A program made the position numbers and the translations under genes. A stretch of DNA of 64,000 bases from Coriaria nepalensis. Lineage: Eukaryota; Streptophyta; Magnoliopsida; Cucurbitales; Coriariaceae. The notes under the pieces were generated by a model. That model saw nothing but the letters and a program-made list of their open reading frames with translations. It did no database searches and was not told where the DNA came from. Of this stretch, positions 21,746 to 34,013 are shown one piece after another (the first letter of the stretch is position 1; the number at the start of each line of letters is the position of its first letter). The stretch is taken from contig CP114495.1 of assembly GCA_027186245.1 (NCBI GenBank), positions 3,115,001 through 3,179,000 of the forward strand, in the 5' to 3' direction.

Positions 21746-24700
21746 TAAAGATAATGTACTAAAATTTATTTAATTATTAATACTTCACTAAATTAATAGA
21801 TCTTCTTAATAGTATTAATTTATCAAAATTTTATTATAATTTATGATTTTGGTCATTATTAATTTCTTTGCTCAAATTTTGAGGATAAAAGATTAAAAAC
21901 AAATGGAATAAAAATAATTATTTATCTATTGTTAATCCGTTGTGGGTTAATGTTACTGAGAAAAAGATTTATGTTCGAGTATTTTACGAGAGATCTGATC
22001 TAAACTCCCTTAGAGTAAGTCTGTACAAAATTTTTTTTTTCTTTTATAAAATTGTAATTCCTAATAATAAACACTTCACAAATTCAATTTGTTTTTTCCA
22101 CTTTTTGGAAAACCCCCAGAAAAAAAAAAAAAAAAAGAGAAAAAATATATGTTACATAATACGCCATGAAAAGACATAGTCATCGCTGAATATTTGATTA
22201 GGATAAATATGAAGCAGAGAATACGATACTCGAACACATATTCATCCTCATGACAATTCTTCTTATCTTTCTCTTTGGGTTATAGACAGTTTTCACTCTT
22301 CTTCTTTATCATCCATCATTCCCTTCTTCCTTCATAATAACACAATACATTTTTAACATGGAAAACCTTTTCAATTCAACGAGTAAAAATTACGGGACCA
22401 TAGTCTACTCAAAATTTTCACTATCGTAATATAATATGAATACACGACATTCTCTCTAGTTAGAACATAGCATACATCAATATTAATCAATCTTGAAAAG
22501 TAAAAAATTATTATAATTAAAGAGATTTTATAAAAAAATGATGACTCAACAATAATAATATTTCTAGGAATTCTAAAACCAATATCCACCGTTCAGATCA
22601 TAGCTCTGTGTCTTGTGAATATGATCAATTTTTAGCTCAATCAAATTACGGATCAATTTCCAAAAAATCTCTTGGTCTAAACTAATCAGAACCCTAAAAA
22701 TTATAAAAATACTATTTTTCTCTCTTCTCTTCTTTTTTTTTTTTTTTTTTAATTTTTGTTGCACATATCCGCATGCTATCTCTTGCCTTTATATATAAAC
22801 AAAGTTGTCTTTTTTTTCATAAACAAAAAAAAATTTACATTTTAATTATGTTGATCATAAACAATGCAGGGATGATGTCGGTGGAATTTGTGATGATAGT
22901 TAAGGGATCGAAAAACCATGACATATCATAATCGTGGTACATACACATTTTCACAGTTGATAATCAAATTACTTCATTACAGACATGTGTATCATTATGA
23001 AAAGGGTGCCCTAACGATATTCAATGTACGTGCAATTTTTCTTCTTCAATCTCGATCGAACTTTGAGGTGAAAAGTAAATCTCTCCGAATGAAGAACCTT
23101 CATTAACAGTACTAACTTCGCGAGTGTTTGTTGCTCGACCGACTGGTTCGATATTATCCCTCGAAATAGAGGCCGGAGCTGATTGATCGATCATCAACAC
23201 TCCTTAATTCTCCTCCCTCCGCATACTCTTCTTTCACGATCACAATTAAACCCGCATATCAATTTATCTCTCCTTTTTCCTTCATTATATATTTATGTGA
23301 ATCTATCAATAAGGGACACTGGGAATCCGTATTATATAACAATTAAAGGAGAGAGCATGCTTGATACTATGTCATCAATGTTGAGGTAAAAAGGAATGCA
23401 AATCTTGATTGAGGAGTGAGATACTAATGAAATAGAATGATGATGCACTGGTTAAGGACTTAAGGCCCAATTTTTCACTAATCCAAGTTGTGACCCACAA
23501 GCTTAATCAAAGTGTAGATCGATTTTTAAGATAATTTGAAGCCCGACTCAAAAAGGTTTGGAGCCAAGACCTGGTAAGTGATCAATGAATTTGGAGGCTA
23601 CTCTGCTTAATTAGACAGATAATCGGCTTAATTAAGAGATGTTAGATTTTATTTTAAATTTAAAAATCTTAAAAATAATATATCAATCCCATCTTATTTA
23701 TAATCATTAAATTTATTTTAAAATAAGAAACCCGATATAGTAGTAGTTGACCAATCAACTAAGATTGACATAGATAGGGAGACTTCAAATTAGGTATATT
23801 ATTAATCAAGGCATCTATCAAAATCCAAATGGCAGTTTGGAAACTTTTCTATTTTGACCCCTCAAGTATAGACATTTGGCAAAATTGTCACCCTATGTGT
23901 AGGTAATGTAATGTATCGCCTTCGTTAGGTGCTTGCTTAATTATAAAGAGTTTAGTTTGCCATTTGGGGATTTAAAATTAATTTTTTAAAAATAATTTAA
24001 ACAAAATATAAATCAATATAGCATATTTATTTCTTATAAATTATAAAATTAAAATCTCGAAAAAAATCCATAAAAAAAAAAAAGAAAAAAGAAAAAAAAT
24101 GACAATTCAAGAATTAACCAATGAAGCAATTTTCACAATGAAACAATCTCACCACTTGAGAGTATATATTTTTCATCCAAAAGGAGAATCAAAGAAGGTT
24201 TAGGAAATTGCATTCATTGACATTATCAAAAGGGAAAGCCCAATTAAAAATAATAATAATTAAAAAATAATTAAATTAATAATAAATATATATAATCAAT
24301 TGTTTTTTTTTTAGACAAATATATTTCATGCACTAAGAATAAGAATAATAACTCCCCGATTAACATTCCGGTATTAGTTTTCTTTTTCTTTTTTTTTTTT
24401 TTCTTTTTAGAAATTAACAAAATCTTTAAAATGTATTCAATTATATATATATTTTTTAATATTTCAAAAAATATTTAATATAATTTATAGTTAGAATTGA
24501 AGAATTGAATTTCCAAGAAAAATTGAAGGAAAATGAGATATTAGAGATCAAAAAAGGAAATTATTTTTATTTTTTTGTCTTTTCATTGCTTTCCTTTTTA
24601 AGTGGCATTTGAAATTTGGAGAGGTGACCATTGCACATAGAGCGTAACAACACCTACCGCCCTACAAAAACAAAATTATAAAAACAAAAAATCAAAGAAA

Positions 24701-24776
24701 TAAAAAAAAACAAAATTCAATTTTTTTTCTTCTTCTTCTTCTTCTTCTTCTTCCCATAAAAAAGAAAAATTAAAAA
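21746..24776. other. AT-rich intergenic stretch
   Basis: Three kilobases have no gene that I can support. Homopolymer A and T tracts (22119-22137, 22732-22750, 24065-24100) and a (CTT)n tract at about 24728-24754 interrupt otherwise unremarkable AT-rich sequence. The part nearest 24776 is likely the 3' untranslated region of the next gene. Short frames (for example at 21940, 22918 and 23183) lack domain-like composition. Confidence 0.55.
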
Positions 24777-25601
24777 TTAAACATTTGGACTCCAAAGACT
24801 CCATATACGAGAATTGAATATTCCCAACACGTCCGGCAGTACTTTCCTCGCCAAACCCTTATGCTGGTGGCTCGCCGACGACGAATCCCGTCCGATTACC
24901 GGCACGTCATCATCACTTTTACATTCTTCAGCCGGTAACTCCCCTGTCACCTCTCCGACAGCTTTATCTTCTTCCTTCTCTACATCACTAAACTCCCTTT
25001 CTTTCACCGGTACTGCCACGTCAGCCCCCGGTTCGACCGGAACAACTATTTCCGGTGCAGCGACTTCTGTTGGCCCCTGAGATGGAACAGTAATGGGCTT
25101 TTCCGGAGCACGACGGCCCATTTTTTCCCTCTTTTTCCCCCTACCATTTCCGACGGCTTTCTTCGACTTTTCGCCGCTGCTGAGCTGGTCTTCAAACGCT
25201 TCTATGACTTGATGGATGAGCTCGCGGTTCGGCGATGAGTCCCATCGGAACCAGTAGCTCGTGTAGCAGTCGAAGCAATCGCAATTAAAGATCGGCGGCT
25301 TGTGGCTACTGCTACTACTGCCACCGCCGCCGCTAATACTACTACTGCTAAGCGAAGCCTTATTAGACGATTTCTTCTTAGATTCTTGCACTAGAGAAGA
25401 AGATGAAGGAGTTGAGGTCTTTATAGACCTGGTAATCATGTAAGCAAGAACCTCACGGTCCTCGAGCGAGAGAACAGAGGCTAGAGCTAAAATGGCAGCT
25501 GGAAGAAGCTTCAAGACGGAGAGGAAATCGGAATCCGAAGGAGGCGGAGGCGTAGTAGCAGAAGGAGATGGGTAAACCTTGCCCTTGTTCTTTATCTTCA
25601 T
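24777..25601 (-). CDS. Plant-specific protein of unknown function, single exon
   Basis: An uninterrupted 274-codon frame starts at the ATG at 25601. In order it shows a basic, Pro/Ser-rich N-terminus; a hydrophobic stretch at about 26-46 (FLSVLKLLPAAILALASVLS) that could be a membrane or buried helix; a Ser/Gly-rich linker at 70-100; the conserved core FNCDCFDCYTSYWFRWDSSP (106-125) with cysteines at 107, 109 and 112, followed by a helix-forming RELIHQVIEAFEDQL; a basic stretch at 145-164 that could be a nuclear signal; an acidic, Val/Pro-rich region; and a C-terminal KVLPDVLGIFNSRIWSLWSP. I recall the Cys/Trp core and this C-terminus from uncharacterised plant proteins, but know no function. 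A zinc-binding role for the CxCxxC is conceivable but unproven. GC content is higher than its surroundings, as expected for coding DNA. Confidence 0.85.
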   Translation of the reverse strand: MKIKNKGKVYPSPSATTPPPPSDSDFLSVLKLLPAAILALASVLSLEDREVLAYMITRSIKTSTPSSSSLVQESKKKSSNKASLSSSSISGGGGSSSSSHKPPIFNCDCFDCYTSYWFRWDSSPNRELIHQVIEAFEDQLSSGEKSKKAVGNGRGKKREKMGRRAPEKPITVPSQGPTEVAAPEIVVPVEPGADVAVPVKEREFSDVEKEEDKAVGEVTGELPAEECKSDDDVPVIGRDSSSASHQHKGLARKVLPDVLGIFNSRIWSLWSPNV

Positions 25602-26254
25602 CGATGCTTCTTTCTTCTGAGTTCTTTTTTTCTGGGTTTTCTTGAGGGGTGTTATCTGAGAGACGGTGGGTAGGGTAGGATTCTTCTTTTTGGTTTTGGT
25701 GGTTTTTTATTTTTATTTTTTCTAAATTTTAATTTTAACTATGACTTGAAAAGCAAAGCGGAGGGCCATAGGAGAGGAAGGCTACGTTAGGATGGGAGGT
25801 GAGGTGACGAGTCCTTGCTTTCCTTTTATTCACGCTCTGCTGCTCGGCGCGTGATTTGTTATTTTGTCTTTTAGATTTTAAGGAAAACTTAACGTCGGGC
25901 GTCGAATAGTTGTGAGATGTTTATGGAGATAATGCTTGTTGTTTGCAGTTCAACTAATCATCTGTCGGACTCTTTTCGACCATCTCCATATGTGAAGGAC
26001 GGTTACTGTCGGTATTCGACTCCATAAACATTGTATCTGCCTGTCCGGACTCAGTTATAATTTCGCCTAATCATTATTTAGAAGGATATAACACAATCAA
26101 AATAATAAATACTAATTTATAAAATTGAAATAATAATAATGATAAATTTACTTTTTTATTATCGTGTAATGTAATTTTTATAAATTTATTTTCACAGTTT
26201 TTTTTTTAAATAATTTTTTAGGCTCAGTATGATTTGAATAAAAGCTTTTAGTCC

Positions 26255-26291
<37 letters not shown>

Positions 26292-26906
26292 TTTTTCATT
26301 CTTTATTTTTTTTAATTTTTTTTACCTCTATTAAATTATTATTTTATTTTATAATCCAAATTTTTATTTTTTATTTTTGTAAGAATAAAAATGAATTTTA
26401 AAAAAACCCAAAAAAAAAAAACAAAACCCAATTTTAGATTTTGGAGAAAAAATTTCAATTAAAACAATCTTTTTTTTTTTTTTACGAGAAGTTAATTGAA
26501 ATAATTTAATTTTTTTTATGAAATATATAAATCAAATCGGTCAATTTTTTTTTGGGGAAATCATATTAGTTCATTTCAAATTTTTACAGATAACGAGATC
26601 GGTTAAATTTGAATTTTTATGGCAAAGAGCCAGATTAAATTAAACCGAAAAAAAAAAAAGAATCAAACCAAACCTTCGATAGGAATAAAAAGTTATAAGT
26701 ACATTATATTGGAATGAATTTGTACGTATAGACTAAAAAATAAATATATAAAAATATAACAATATATGAAGTGCAAAAAGGGAGGAGAAAAAGAAAAAGT
26801 TAGTTACAATTATAATTGGGCAAAGTTTATTGAGGGGCAGGATTAAGTTTTGTTTTAACTGTATCTTATTCCTAATGGTAGATTTATATTTATGATAAAA
26901 ATCTGA

Positions 26907-26967
<61 letters not shown>

Positions 26968-28903
26968 AAAAATTTAATTACTTTTTATTTTAGGAATAAA
27001 TAAAATATTATCCTATACTCTCTCATCTCAAATCTCAATTCTACATTCTCAAATATCTTTTAAAATTTTAATTTATTAAGTGGTATTGTGCTAATTTATA
27101 CTTCTAACTGTAAGGCTATAATAATTTATTATATACTTTTTAATTAATTATTAATTCTCATACAATTTTTAATAACTAATTACACTATTAATTAATTATT
27201 ACAATTATTTATATAGTAGCATACTTACACATATATAATAAATGTACATGTGTATATATTTGTTTAGGGCAGGCAAATATATAATTTTTGGACATGGAAG
27301 TCGGGGGTGGCAAGCTAAAGACGGGCGGTGGCGCCAGCTCTCGCCCACCTCTTCCTCCGCGCCTAGGGGCCTCTTTCACCATGTGGAATCGAACATTGTC
27401 CTTATATACCAACAATGAAGAAAGCTAGATCTATACATTAATTCGTATCATTTTTCTACAAGGACCCCTCTTATCGATTCTAACACTTTTTTTGAACATG
27501 GATCGTGAGCATGCAAATGGCCGCAAACAGCTTTAATCGTTAGTGTCATACCTCAATCAACAAACAACCCACCTTGCAAATGCAAGGCCTACTACATCTA
27601 ATAATTGGTAACCTTAGTGCTCTTATTATTGCCATCAAGTATAGATTTTTAGTTGATGTTTATGACTAAATGGTTACACCGGAAGGATAAGGCATAACTT
27701 TCGGATAATCCGTTGAATGTTTAATTGTGTAGCAGCTAAACCATACATCATGATCTAATACAGTTAAGTCAATATTTATGATTTATCGCACTCAAAAGTC
27801 TAAATGATCCGACCAAATCCATAATCTGCCCAAACAAACCATGTATGGCAGTCAAGTGGTCTACATCGTCTATCACAATTTACTGTCCTTTTTCTTGTCG
27901 TCAAGGATAGCTTCTGTTGGCCAAAAAAAATAAAAATAAAGATAAGCTTCTGACTATATGCTGTCTCCTTAGCCCACAACCTCACCCATTTTGTGCATTG
28001 TACAAGTAAGTAGTATTTCAAAGCCAGTGGTCGACCTTATAACATTGCAGTGCTGCCGCATGCAACTGTGTAAGAAAAGGAATCCTCATCCATTCTTCTA
28101 GAAAACATCAAAACTGCACATGTGCATGCATATATATATAAACATACACACACAAGTCCCAAAGGCTCGCTAGCTAGCCTGGTGCATAATGTGACATTTC
28201 AAATAAAAGCCTCTTTTCTTCTTAAAATGTATTTTTACTCCCTGTATTATGAAAAAAACCATTATTAACCCCCCTCGAACAACTTAATAAAAACATGTAA
28301 ATTGCGTCCCCTACTCCTCTCTTCCACCCATTACTCGATCGGTCCCTCTCGTCATAACTTTTATTTGAGAAAATAATCATTTAACAAGAAATACAGCTCG
28401 AGAGGGGTAAGATGTAATATGAAATGAACTGGGGGGGGGGGGGGGGTTGTAATTCGCAATTCACCGATGGTAATGGGGATATAATACATTTTTCGAATTT
28501 AAGTAGGGAATATTTAATACTTAGTAACCTATGTGTGCGATCTACCATGAAAAGCATCCTCTCTCTTCTTTATTTTCACTTGAAAAAAATTATTCATTCC
28601 CTCTATTCGGATACATGTCGATTAAGAACTCACGGTTTCCTGTTCCTCGGATAATGCATCCCTCCTATCCTCACTAATCATTGTACGCTCTTAGACAGTG
28701 TACATCAACATACATATGTCCGATTCTGGGTTGGTTGGTTCCTGTGTCCCACCATGATCAATATGTTGATAAGAAAACACATGCAATAATGTATGAATTT
28801 GTAACCTTCTCTATGTAAGCATGTTTAGAACTAAAAACATGAATTTGATGAAGTCTTTGTATTATAAGGAAAAACATCATCCTCTCGTCTTTCTCTTCAC
28901 CAC
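25602..28903. other. AT-rich intergenic stretch
   Basis: Position 25602-25860 is probably the promoter and leader of the gene at 24777-25601. After that the stretch contains an (AT)n tract (26261-26288), a perfect (ATT)19 (26908-26964) and a run of 16 G (28431-28446). A GC-richer patch at about 27300-27390 encodes only a low-complexity minus-strand frame. No gene is recognised. The last few hundred bases should include the LAZY-type gene's promoter. Confidence 0.55.
26908..26964. repeat. (ATT)19 microsatellite
   Basis: Nineteen uninterrupted ATT units can be counted. Nothing suggests function; length variation between individuals is likely. Confidence 0.97.
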
Positions 28904-28911
28904 TATATTAA
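28904..28911 (+). promoter_or_regulatory. Putative TATA box of the LAZY-type gene
   Basis: TATATTAA lies 57 bases before the start codon at 28968. With usual plant spacing, transcription would begin near 28935-28945, leaving a leader of only about 25-35 bases. This is an inference from position and motif only. Confidence 0.4.
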
Positions 28912-28967
28912 GCCATTCAAAATATCTCAAGTACTACTTTCTGAAGAAAAAAGCACGTTAGAAAAAG

Positions 28968-31314
28968 ATGAAGGTAGAGCCCAACACTCCTTAATTAACT
29001 CTTCTTATAGTATACTATTTTTCTGGCAATATTACTTATAACAAGATCAATCTTAATTTGGTTTGTGTCTATGTATATGTATATATATGTTTCTAGTTAC
29101 TAGGTTGGATGCATCGAAAGTTCAAGCAAAACAGCAGTGACCAGCTTAAAGATTTTGTTAATGGTAAGCGATTATATTATAGAATGATGATTAGTTCGTT
29201 CGTGGATGCGCATGTAATGATTTAGGTAGTCGGCTTTTTTTGTTGGCGCAAGGGTAGTTTAGTACATTTTATATTTCAGTGCAAGCTGCAGGCCATCTTG
29301 ATCATGATCAAGTACTACAAAACAGTAACATCTCGAAACAAAACTTGAAACATTTCAAACAAGCCCAAATATCATATGATCAGCAAAACCGAAAGTCGTT
29401 CTCTTCTTCTCTAGAAGACTACGAGATGTTCGATCAAGATCGTGAACATGTTTCGATATCTGACCTCTTCCATGGATTTCTTGCAATTGGAACTCTTGGC
29501 TCTAATAATCATGATCAGCAAGCAATGAATGGTATGGACCCATTGACCCCGAAATTTTCCATCTCATTAGACAACATAACCGAGAAGGAAACCGAGGTTA
29601 CGGATCATGAATTGAGGCTTATAAACGACGAGCTTGAGAAGGTTTTGGTAGCTGATCATGACGACATGATATTCAACGAGTACTCTTCCGGCCGTAACAG
29701 CCTCGTCAGCAATGGACGGAGCAGCCATGGAAGCACAATTACTTTAAGTGGGAAGCCATTAATTGAGGGCATCCCAGAAAGCAATAATGGCATGAATACC
29801 ACCACTGTAGCTGTCTGCCCTCTTCAAGAATATCTATTTGGATCTGCAGTTCATGAGTTTTCTGAGACAACTAGTGTTAATACTACCAATGCAGCAGGAG
29901 TGGGTAAGAAGGAGAATAGGACTTCTCTTGGGGAGTTGTTTCAGAAGAGCAAAATGGAGGAGAAGCGAGTGGAGAAGGAGGCGGACAAATCCGCCGCCAT
30001 TTTGCATTTGGTGAAGAAGATTCTAAGGAAGAGAGCTCTCCATGCTAATAATTCTAGGGCATCTGTTGATGATTCTCATGGCGAGCTCCTTCATGATCAT
30101 CACCCTTCTTCTGCTGAGACCAAACTGAAAAAGGTATAACAATCCATTGATGAACTTGGTACGATACTATGCATCATATCACTTCATTACTTTTCACGAT
30201 ATTTTAGGAGATTCTCGATAAAGTAGTCCGATATGATAGATGTATTCATTTGGCTTGATTAGTTTACGACGTAGTAGGCTGAGTTCATCTAAGAATTAAC
30301 TCCTCGTTCGATTTTGAACAGCGCATCATTCGTATGTAGATATATGTAGATATCCATGATGCTTACTTTGTTAAGGGGTTGGCTTTGTAGATTCTTCATA
30401 TGTTCCACAGGAAAGTTTATCCAGAAAGCTCAATGGCTATGAAGAAATCGTCTGAGAATAATAACACGCAACAAAAGAATGAGAAAAAGACTAAGAAAGC
30501 AATATCTCATGATCTTGATCATGAAGATATCATGATATACTCTCAAACAGCTGCTGCCCCTTCAAACAAGAGCTTGATCCAACGCTACCGGTCTACCGGT
30601 CAATTCAACCCACAATCTGAATTCATACTCAGCAGCACCGATTCAAACGGAAACCGGGAACAATGGATCAAAACCGATGCCGATTGTAAGTCATCCGAAA
30701 CATATATTCATAACTCCAATTACTATATTTTTCTTAATAATTAGCCATTGAAGATTACTAGGTGGCACAAAAATTAGCACCACCAATCACCATTTTTCTC
30801 ATTTTCATCTTCTAAATTTATTTTTGCATCAATTCACCATGACAAGTTTAAAATGATCCATTTTGGTCTCTCGTCATCTTCTTAATCGAACAACCAGAGT
30901 TGCATCAAAAAAAATTCCATTAATGTGTCGCTAACAAAAAAAATATTTTTGTGTCTTCATCATATATAAATCACGTGATAGAGGTGAGACGAGACTCAAC
31001 ATTATAAGACATAGGACCGCTTCATCTTACTAGATGTACGTTTAACGATCGTACTGAAAGAAACTCGAGTCAAGTAACATAAGCACCACAATTTGTTATC
31101 TTAATTAGTGAGATTAGCAAAGAGATCATGGATGAAAATGAAGTATTTTTAAATTTGATGGGTGATTGATTGATACAAGACAAAAAGTACAGGACGAAAA
31201 TGAGAATAATTTGAATTGATAAAATTTAAGCATGAACCAAATATGTCCCTGCTATATGTTCTGATTAACTTCTGTTTCTTTGCATCAAATCTAGACCTTG
31301 TGTTGCAGCTGTGA
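28968..31314 (+). CDS. LZY: LAZY/DRO1 (IGT family) gravitropism protein
   Basis: Five coding exons join in frame: 28968-28973 (ATG AAG only), 29097-29163, 29280-30133, 30391-30685 and 31295-31314, giving 413 aa. Diagnostic family segments are all present: the N-terminal LLGWMHRKFKQNSSDQLKDF; the IGT motif LFHGFLAIGTLG at about 87-98; the VTDHELRLINDELEKVL region near 131; SGRNSLVSNGRSSHGSTITL near 161; CPLQEYLFGSA near 204; RTSLGELFQKSKM near 238; ILHMFHRKVYPE just after residue 309; and the C-terminal TDADYLVLQL, which is the conserved CCL tail. LAZY-family proteins act in gravity-sensing cells to bias auxin flow and set shoot or root angle. The long Ser/Asp-rich middle and RTSLGELF pattern resemble the LZY2-4/NGR/DRO1 group more than LAZY1, but the exact orthologue is not resolved. 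The tiny first exon is characteristic of this family. Confidence 0.93.
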
Positions 31315-33638
31315 ATGGAAGACAGAAAGGATCGAAGCATACATCTAAGTGGTCGCTGAGATAATAAGATCATACGTTATAATGTGATGTTATGTATACA
31401 TGTTTTCCATTTATAAATGGGTTTGTGTTTAAGTTACTGCTGTCTCCAAAACTGGTATTTTTCTTTGGAGTTTGAGGATTTGATTTGAATTGGGTTTTCT
31501 AAGTAAATGTTTAATGTTGTCTAATTAGTTTAAGATCAGATTAAAGTTGAGTGTGACAAGTGTAATAAAAGAGGGACTCCTCTTTAAAATGTTATATGGG
31601 ATGCATGTTTTAGTATTGTTGCTGATGATGTATTATACTTAACAAATTTAAAATATAAGACAATATTTTTATACCTTTTAGTCTTAGACCTAAAGTCCCA
31701 TTTAAGTTCAAATTATTCAATTTAAACCCAAAAAAAACCTATAATAAATAAAATAATCTTGAGAGTTTTGAATGATTAAAACTCAATACCTAAATATATT
31801 TTAAAATTTCAAGTTCAATATTATATAAAAATCTAAATTCGGTCTAGAATAAATCTTGACTGATCCAATCGTATGGATGACGATTAAAATAAAAGTGAAT
31901 CATAATTATCATCTTTTTATAACATCATTTAATCATTTTATAATCATGAATCTACAACCCAAATCCAATCCACTACATAGAACACTAGTTTACTACTTTC
32001 AATATAACTGAACATTTGGTCCCAAAAGCACTTTTCTCGTAAGGAATAACTACTCTTCTTTTCAAATGGACTTAATTGCATGTTTCAAACCATAAGTTTG
32101 GATTTAGAGATGGCAAATCGTGTTGGTACGGTACGATTTAGTTTGGATATGATACGGATTATATTATATCGTATTTGATATGGATTGGTCCATATCATAT
32201 TCGTACCTAAAAATAAGAGTATAATAATGTACAGATATAGTAATGGGTCAAAAACGTGTCATATCGATAAGTGAACTCGTGTTGTGCCCAACCCATGAGC
32301 TCATTTCTTTAATAATCTCATTTATTTGAATCAAACATTCAGAAATTAGACTCAATCATTATTCACTTCATGGCCACATAGTTAGTAGAGTAGCAGTTAC
32401 GATACTCGACGGGTTGAAGTAAACTATAAGTTATGATACTTGACGGGTCGATGGAGTCTTTGACCCGTCAAGTAAATAAGAAATTATGAGTCGATGGGGC
32501 TTTCGATCCGTTGAGTATCATAACTTTTATTTTACTCGACTGGTAAATAAACATTCAATCCGTTAAGTATCATAACTATTATGACTATGAGATTTTTTTA
32601 GATACATACCTCGCACGTACTCAAAAAAAGCATACCGGCACGGAAAATTCATGATGCTGTGTCAGTCCACGTATCCTAATAATTAAATACGCACGACCTA
32701 ATATTGTACCATTCTTTTCTCATACCATGTGATGCATATTCTTGTCGGCTCAACTCATTTTGGATCCTTTCCCCTCATTACGGTCGGTTGTTATTCCATT
32801 TATTTATTTCCAGGCCTAAGAACATGTCTGTCCAATCAAAGGGAAAAGACTGTGGCATTGTGCTGTGTAACATTTTCTAGTCTTTAAAATGCTATCGTCC
32901 TTAAAATAACCAATTTGATTCTTACAACTTTTGGTGGCGAGTACTAATAATTTTACTACTCGCTGTCCTTTTTCTTTAATGAATTTTACTAGATTGTATT
33001 AAGAGGACTGCTTTATTACTCGCCCTTTCTAAAGTTAAGAATTATAAATTACGGTAAAGTTGGAATCATAAATTCTCGTATAATAAAATCCCGTTACTAA
33101 AAGTACTAATTTAGATTCCACAAACGCCGATAACAATATAACAGAATTAGGGGCAGGGTTTTTTCGGGTTCTGGCCGAAGTCCCGGTACTGATACCGGTA
33201 ATATTGATCAAAGTCATGATGAGAATCGGGATTAATTTTAATTTCTACCTAGATTAATTAATAGGAAAAATAAATAAATAAATATAAAGTAATATATTTT
33301 TAAACTTTAAACTTTTTTTTTACTCTTTTAACCCACAAATCTGATATCACCTCTCTCCCATCTTCCCAACCTCTCCTGTTAGACTCCCCTCCCAATCTCT
33401 CTCTCCGCGGCTGCCGTTCAATGTCCGCCGTCATCGCTGCCTCTAGCCCTGGTATACATCTCAGATATGATGTTTTGAATCGTGGGTATGTTGATTGAAG
33501 ATGATTTTGAAGTGTGGGTATGTGATCGAAGATGATCTTGATGGAAATGTAGCTTTTAATAAGATGGAGTTTTGGTGGGTTTATAGAGATCAAGGTCATA
33601 TTATTCTCAAATCATTAAAAGAAAAAATCACATACAAC
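31315..33638. other. Intergenic stretch with a palindromic repeat cluster
   Basis: The first few hundred bases hold the 3' untranslated region of the LAZY-type gene. Position 32390-32580 contains several copies of an 'ACTCGACGGGT' type motif in both orientations, described separately. A GC-richer patch at about 33340-33470 carries a minus-strand frame with RQPRRERLGGESNRRGWEDG, which I do not recognise. Otherwise AT-rich. Confidence 0.5.
32390..32575. repeat. Palindromic 'ACTCGACGGGT' repeat cluster, locus 1
   Basis: Position 32437-32474 is a hairpin with perfect 13-base arms TACTTGACGGGTC / GACCCGTCAAGTA around a 12-base loop. Related half-units flank it: 'gatactcgacgggttgaagta' at 32401, 'gagtcgatggggctttcgatccgttgagtatcataac' at about 32489, and 'ccgttaagtatcataac' at about 32559. 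The same theme occurs near 45.67-46.0 kb and 53.77-53.87 kb. Confidence 0.65.
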
Positions 33639-33881
33639 AATAGGATCAATGATGCCATGAGGAAACCCAGGTGCAGATCCAACAATCTGTTGATATGAAG
33701 GTTATAAGGAGGGGAAAAAAAAGTCAGTCGAAGTGGTACCATGATGGTGTTTTTGTTAATAAACCGTCTCATTGCTTTAGCATCTGCTTGGTATTCTTTG
33801 TTCACAGGAACACGCCACAACAAGATCTTCAAATACTGTGCAGCTTTGTCATAAGCCGAGTGTGCAGATTCAGCAATTATC
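33639..33881 (-). pseudogene. Orphan exons of sphingosine-1-phosphate lyase (DPL1)
   Basis: On the minus strand an exon at 33881-33740 is flanked by TTCAG and GT and encodes IIAESAHSAYDKAAQYLKIL, then LLWRVPVNKEYQADAKAMRR and FINKNTIM. After a 53-base gap with GT and AG borders, a second exon at 33686 to about 33639 continues in the same frame with IVGSAPGFPHGIIDPI. These are consecutive segments of the PLP-dependent enzyme sphingosine-1-phosphate lyase (the S.HSA..KAA region and the GSAPGFPHG.IDPI loop). Nothing upstream or downstream continues the protein. The PLP-binding lysine region, which lies further on in the enzyme, is missing. Because introns are kept, this came from genomic DNA, not a processed mRNA. 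It cannot encode a working lyase. Confidence 0.75.
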
Positions 33882-33968
33882 CTGAACATGGGAATGAGAC
33901 CAGACAAGACAACAAATCTCCATTCTGAAAAACAGAGGAGACAATAAGAACAAAAACATAAGCAGGAG

Positions 33969-34013
<45 letters not shown>

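Noticed and set aside
33300..33599. 99-codon minus-strand frame next to the S1P-lyase exons
   Set aside because: Not similar to S1P lyase and not joined to it by convincing splice sites; half is low-complexity.
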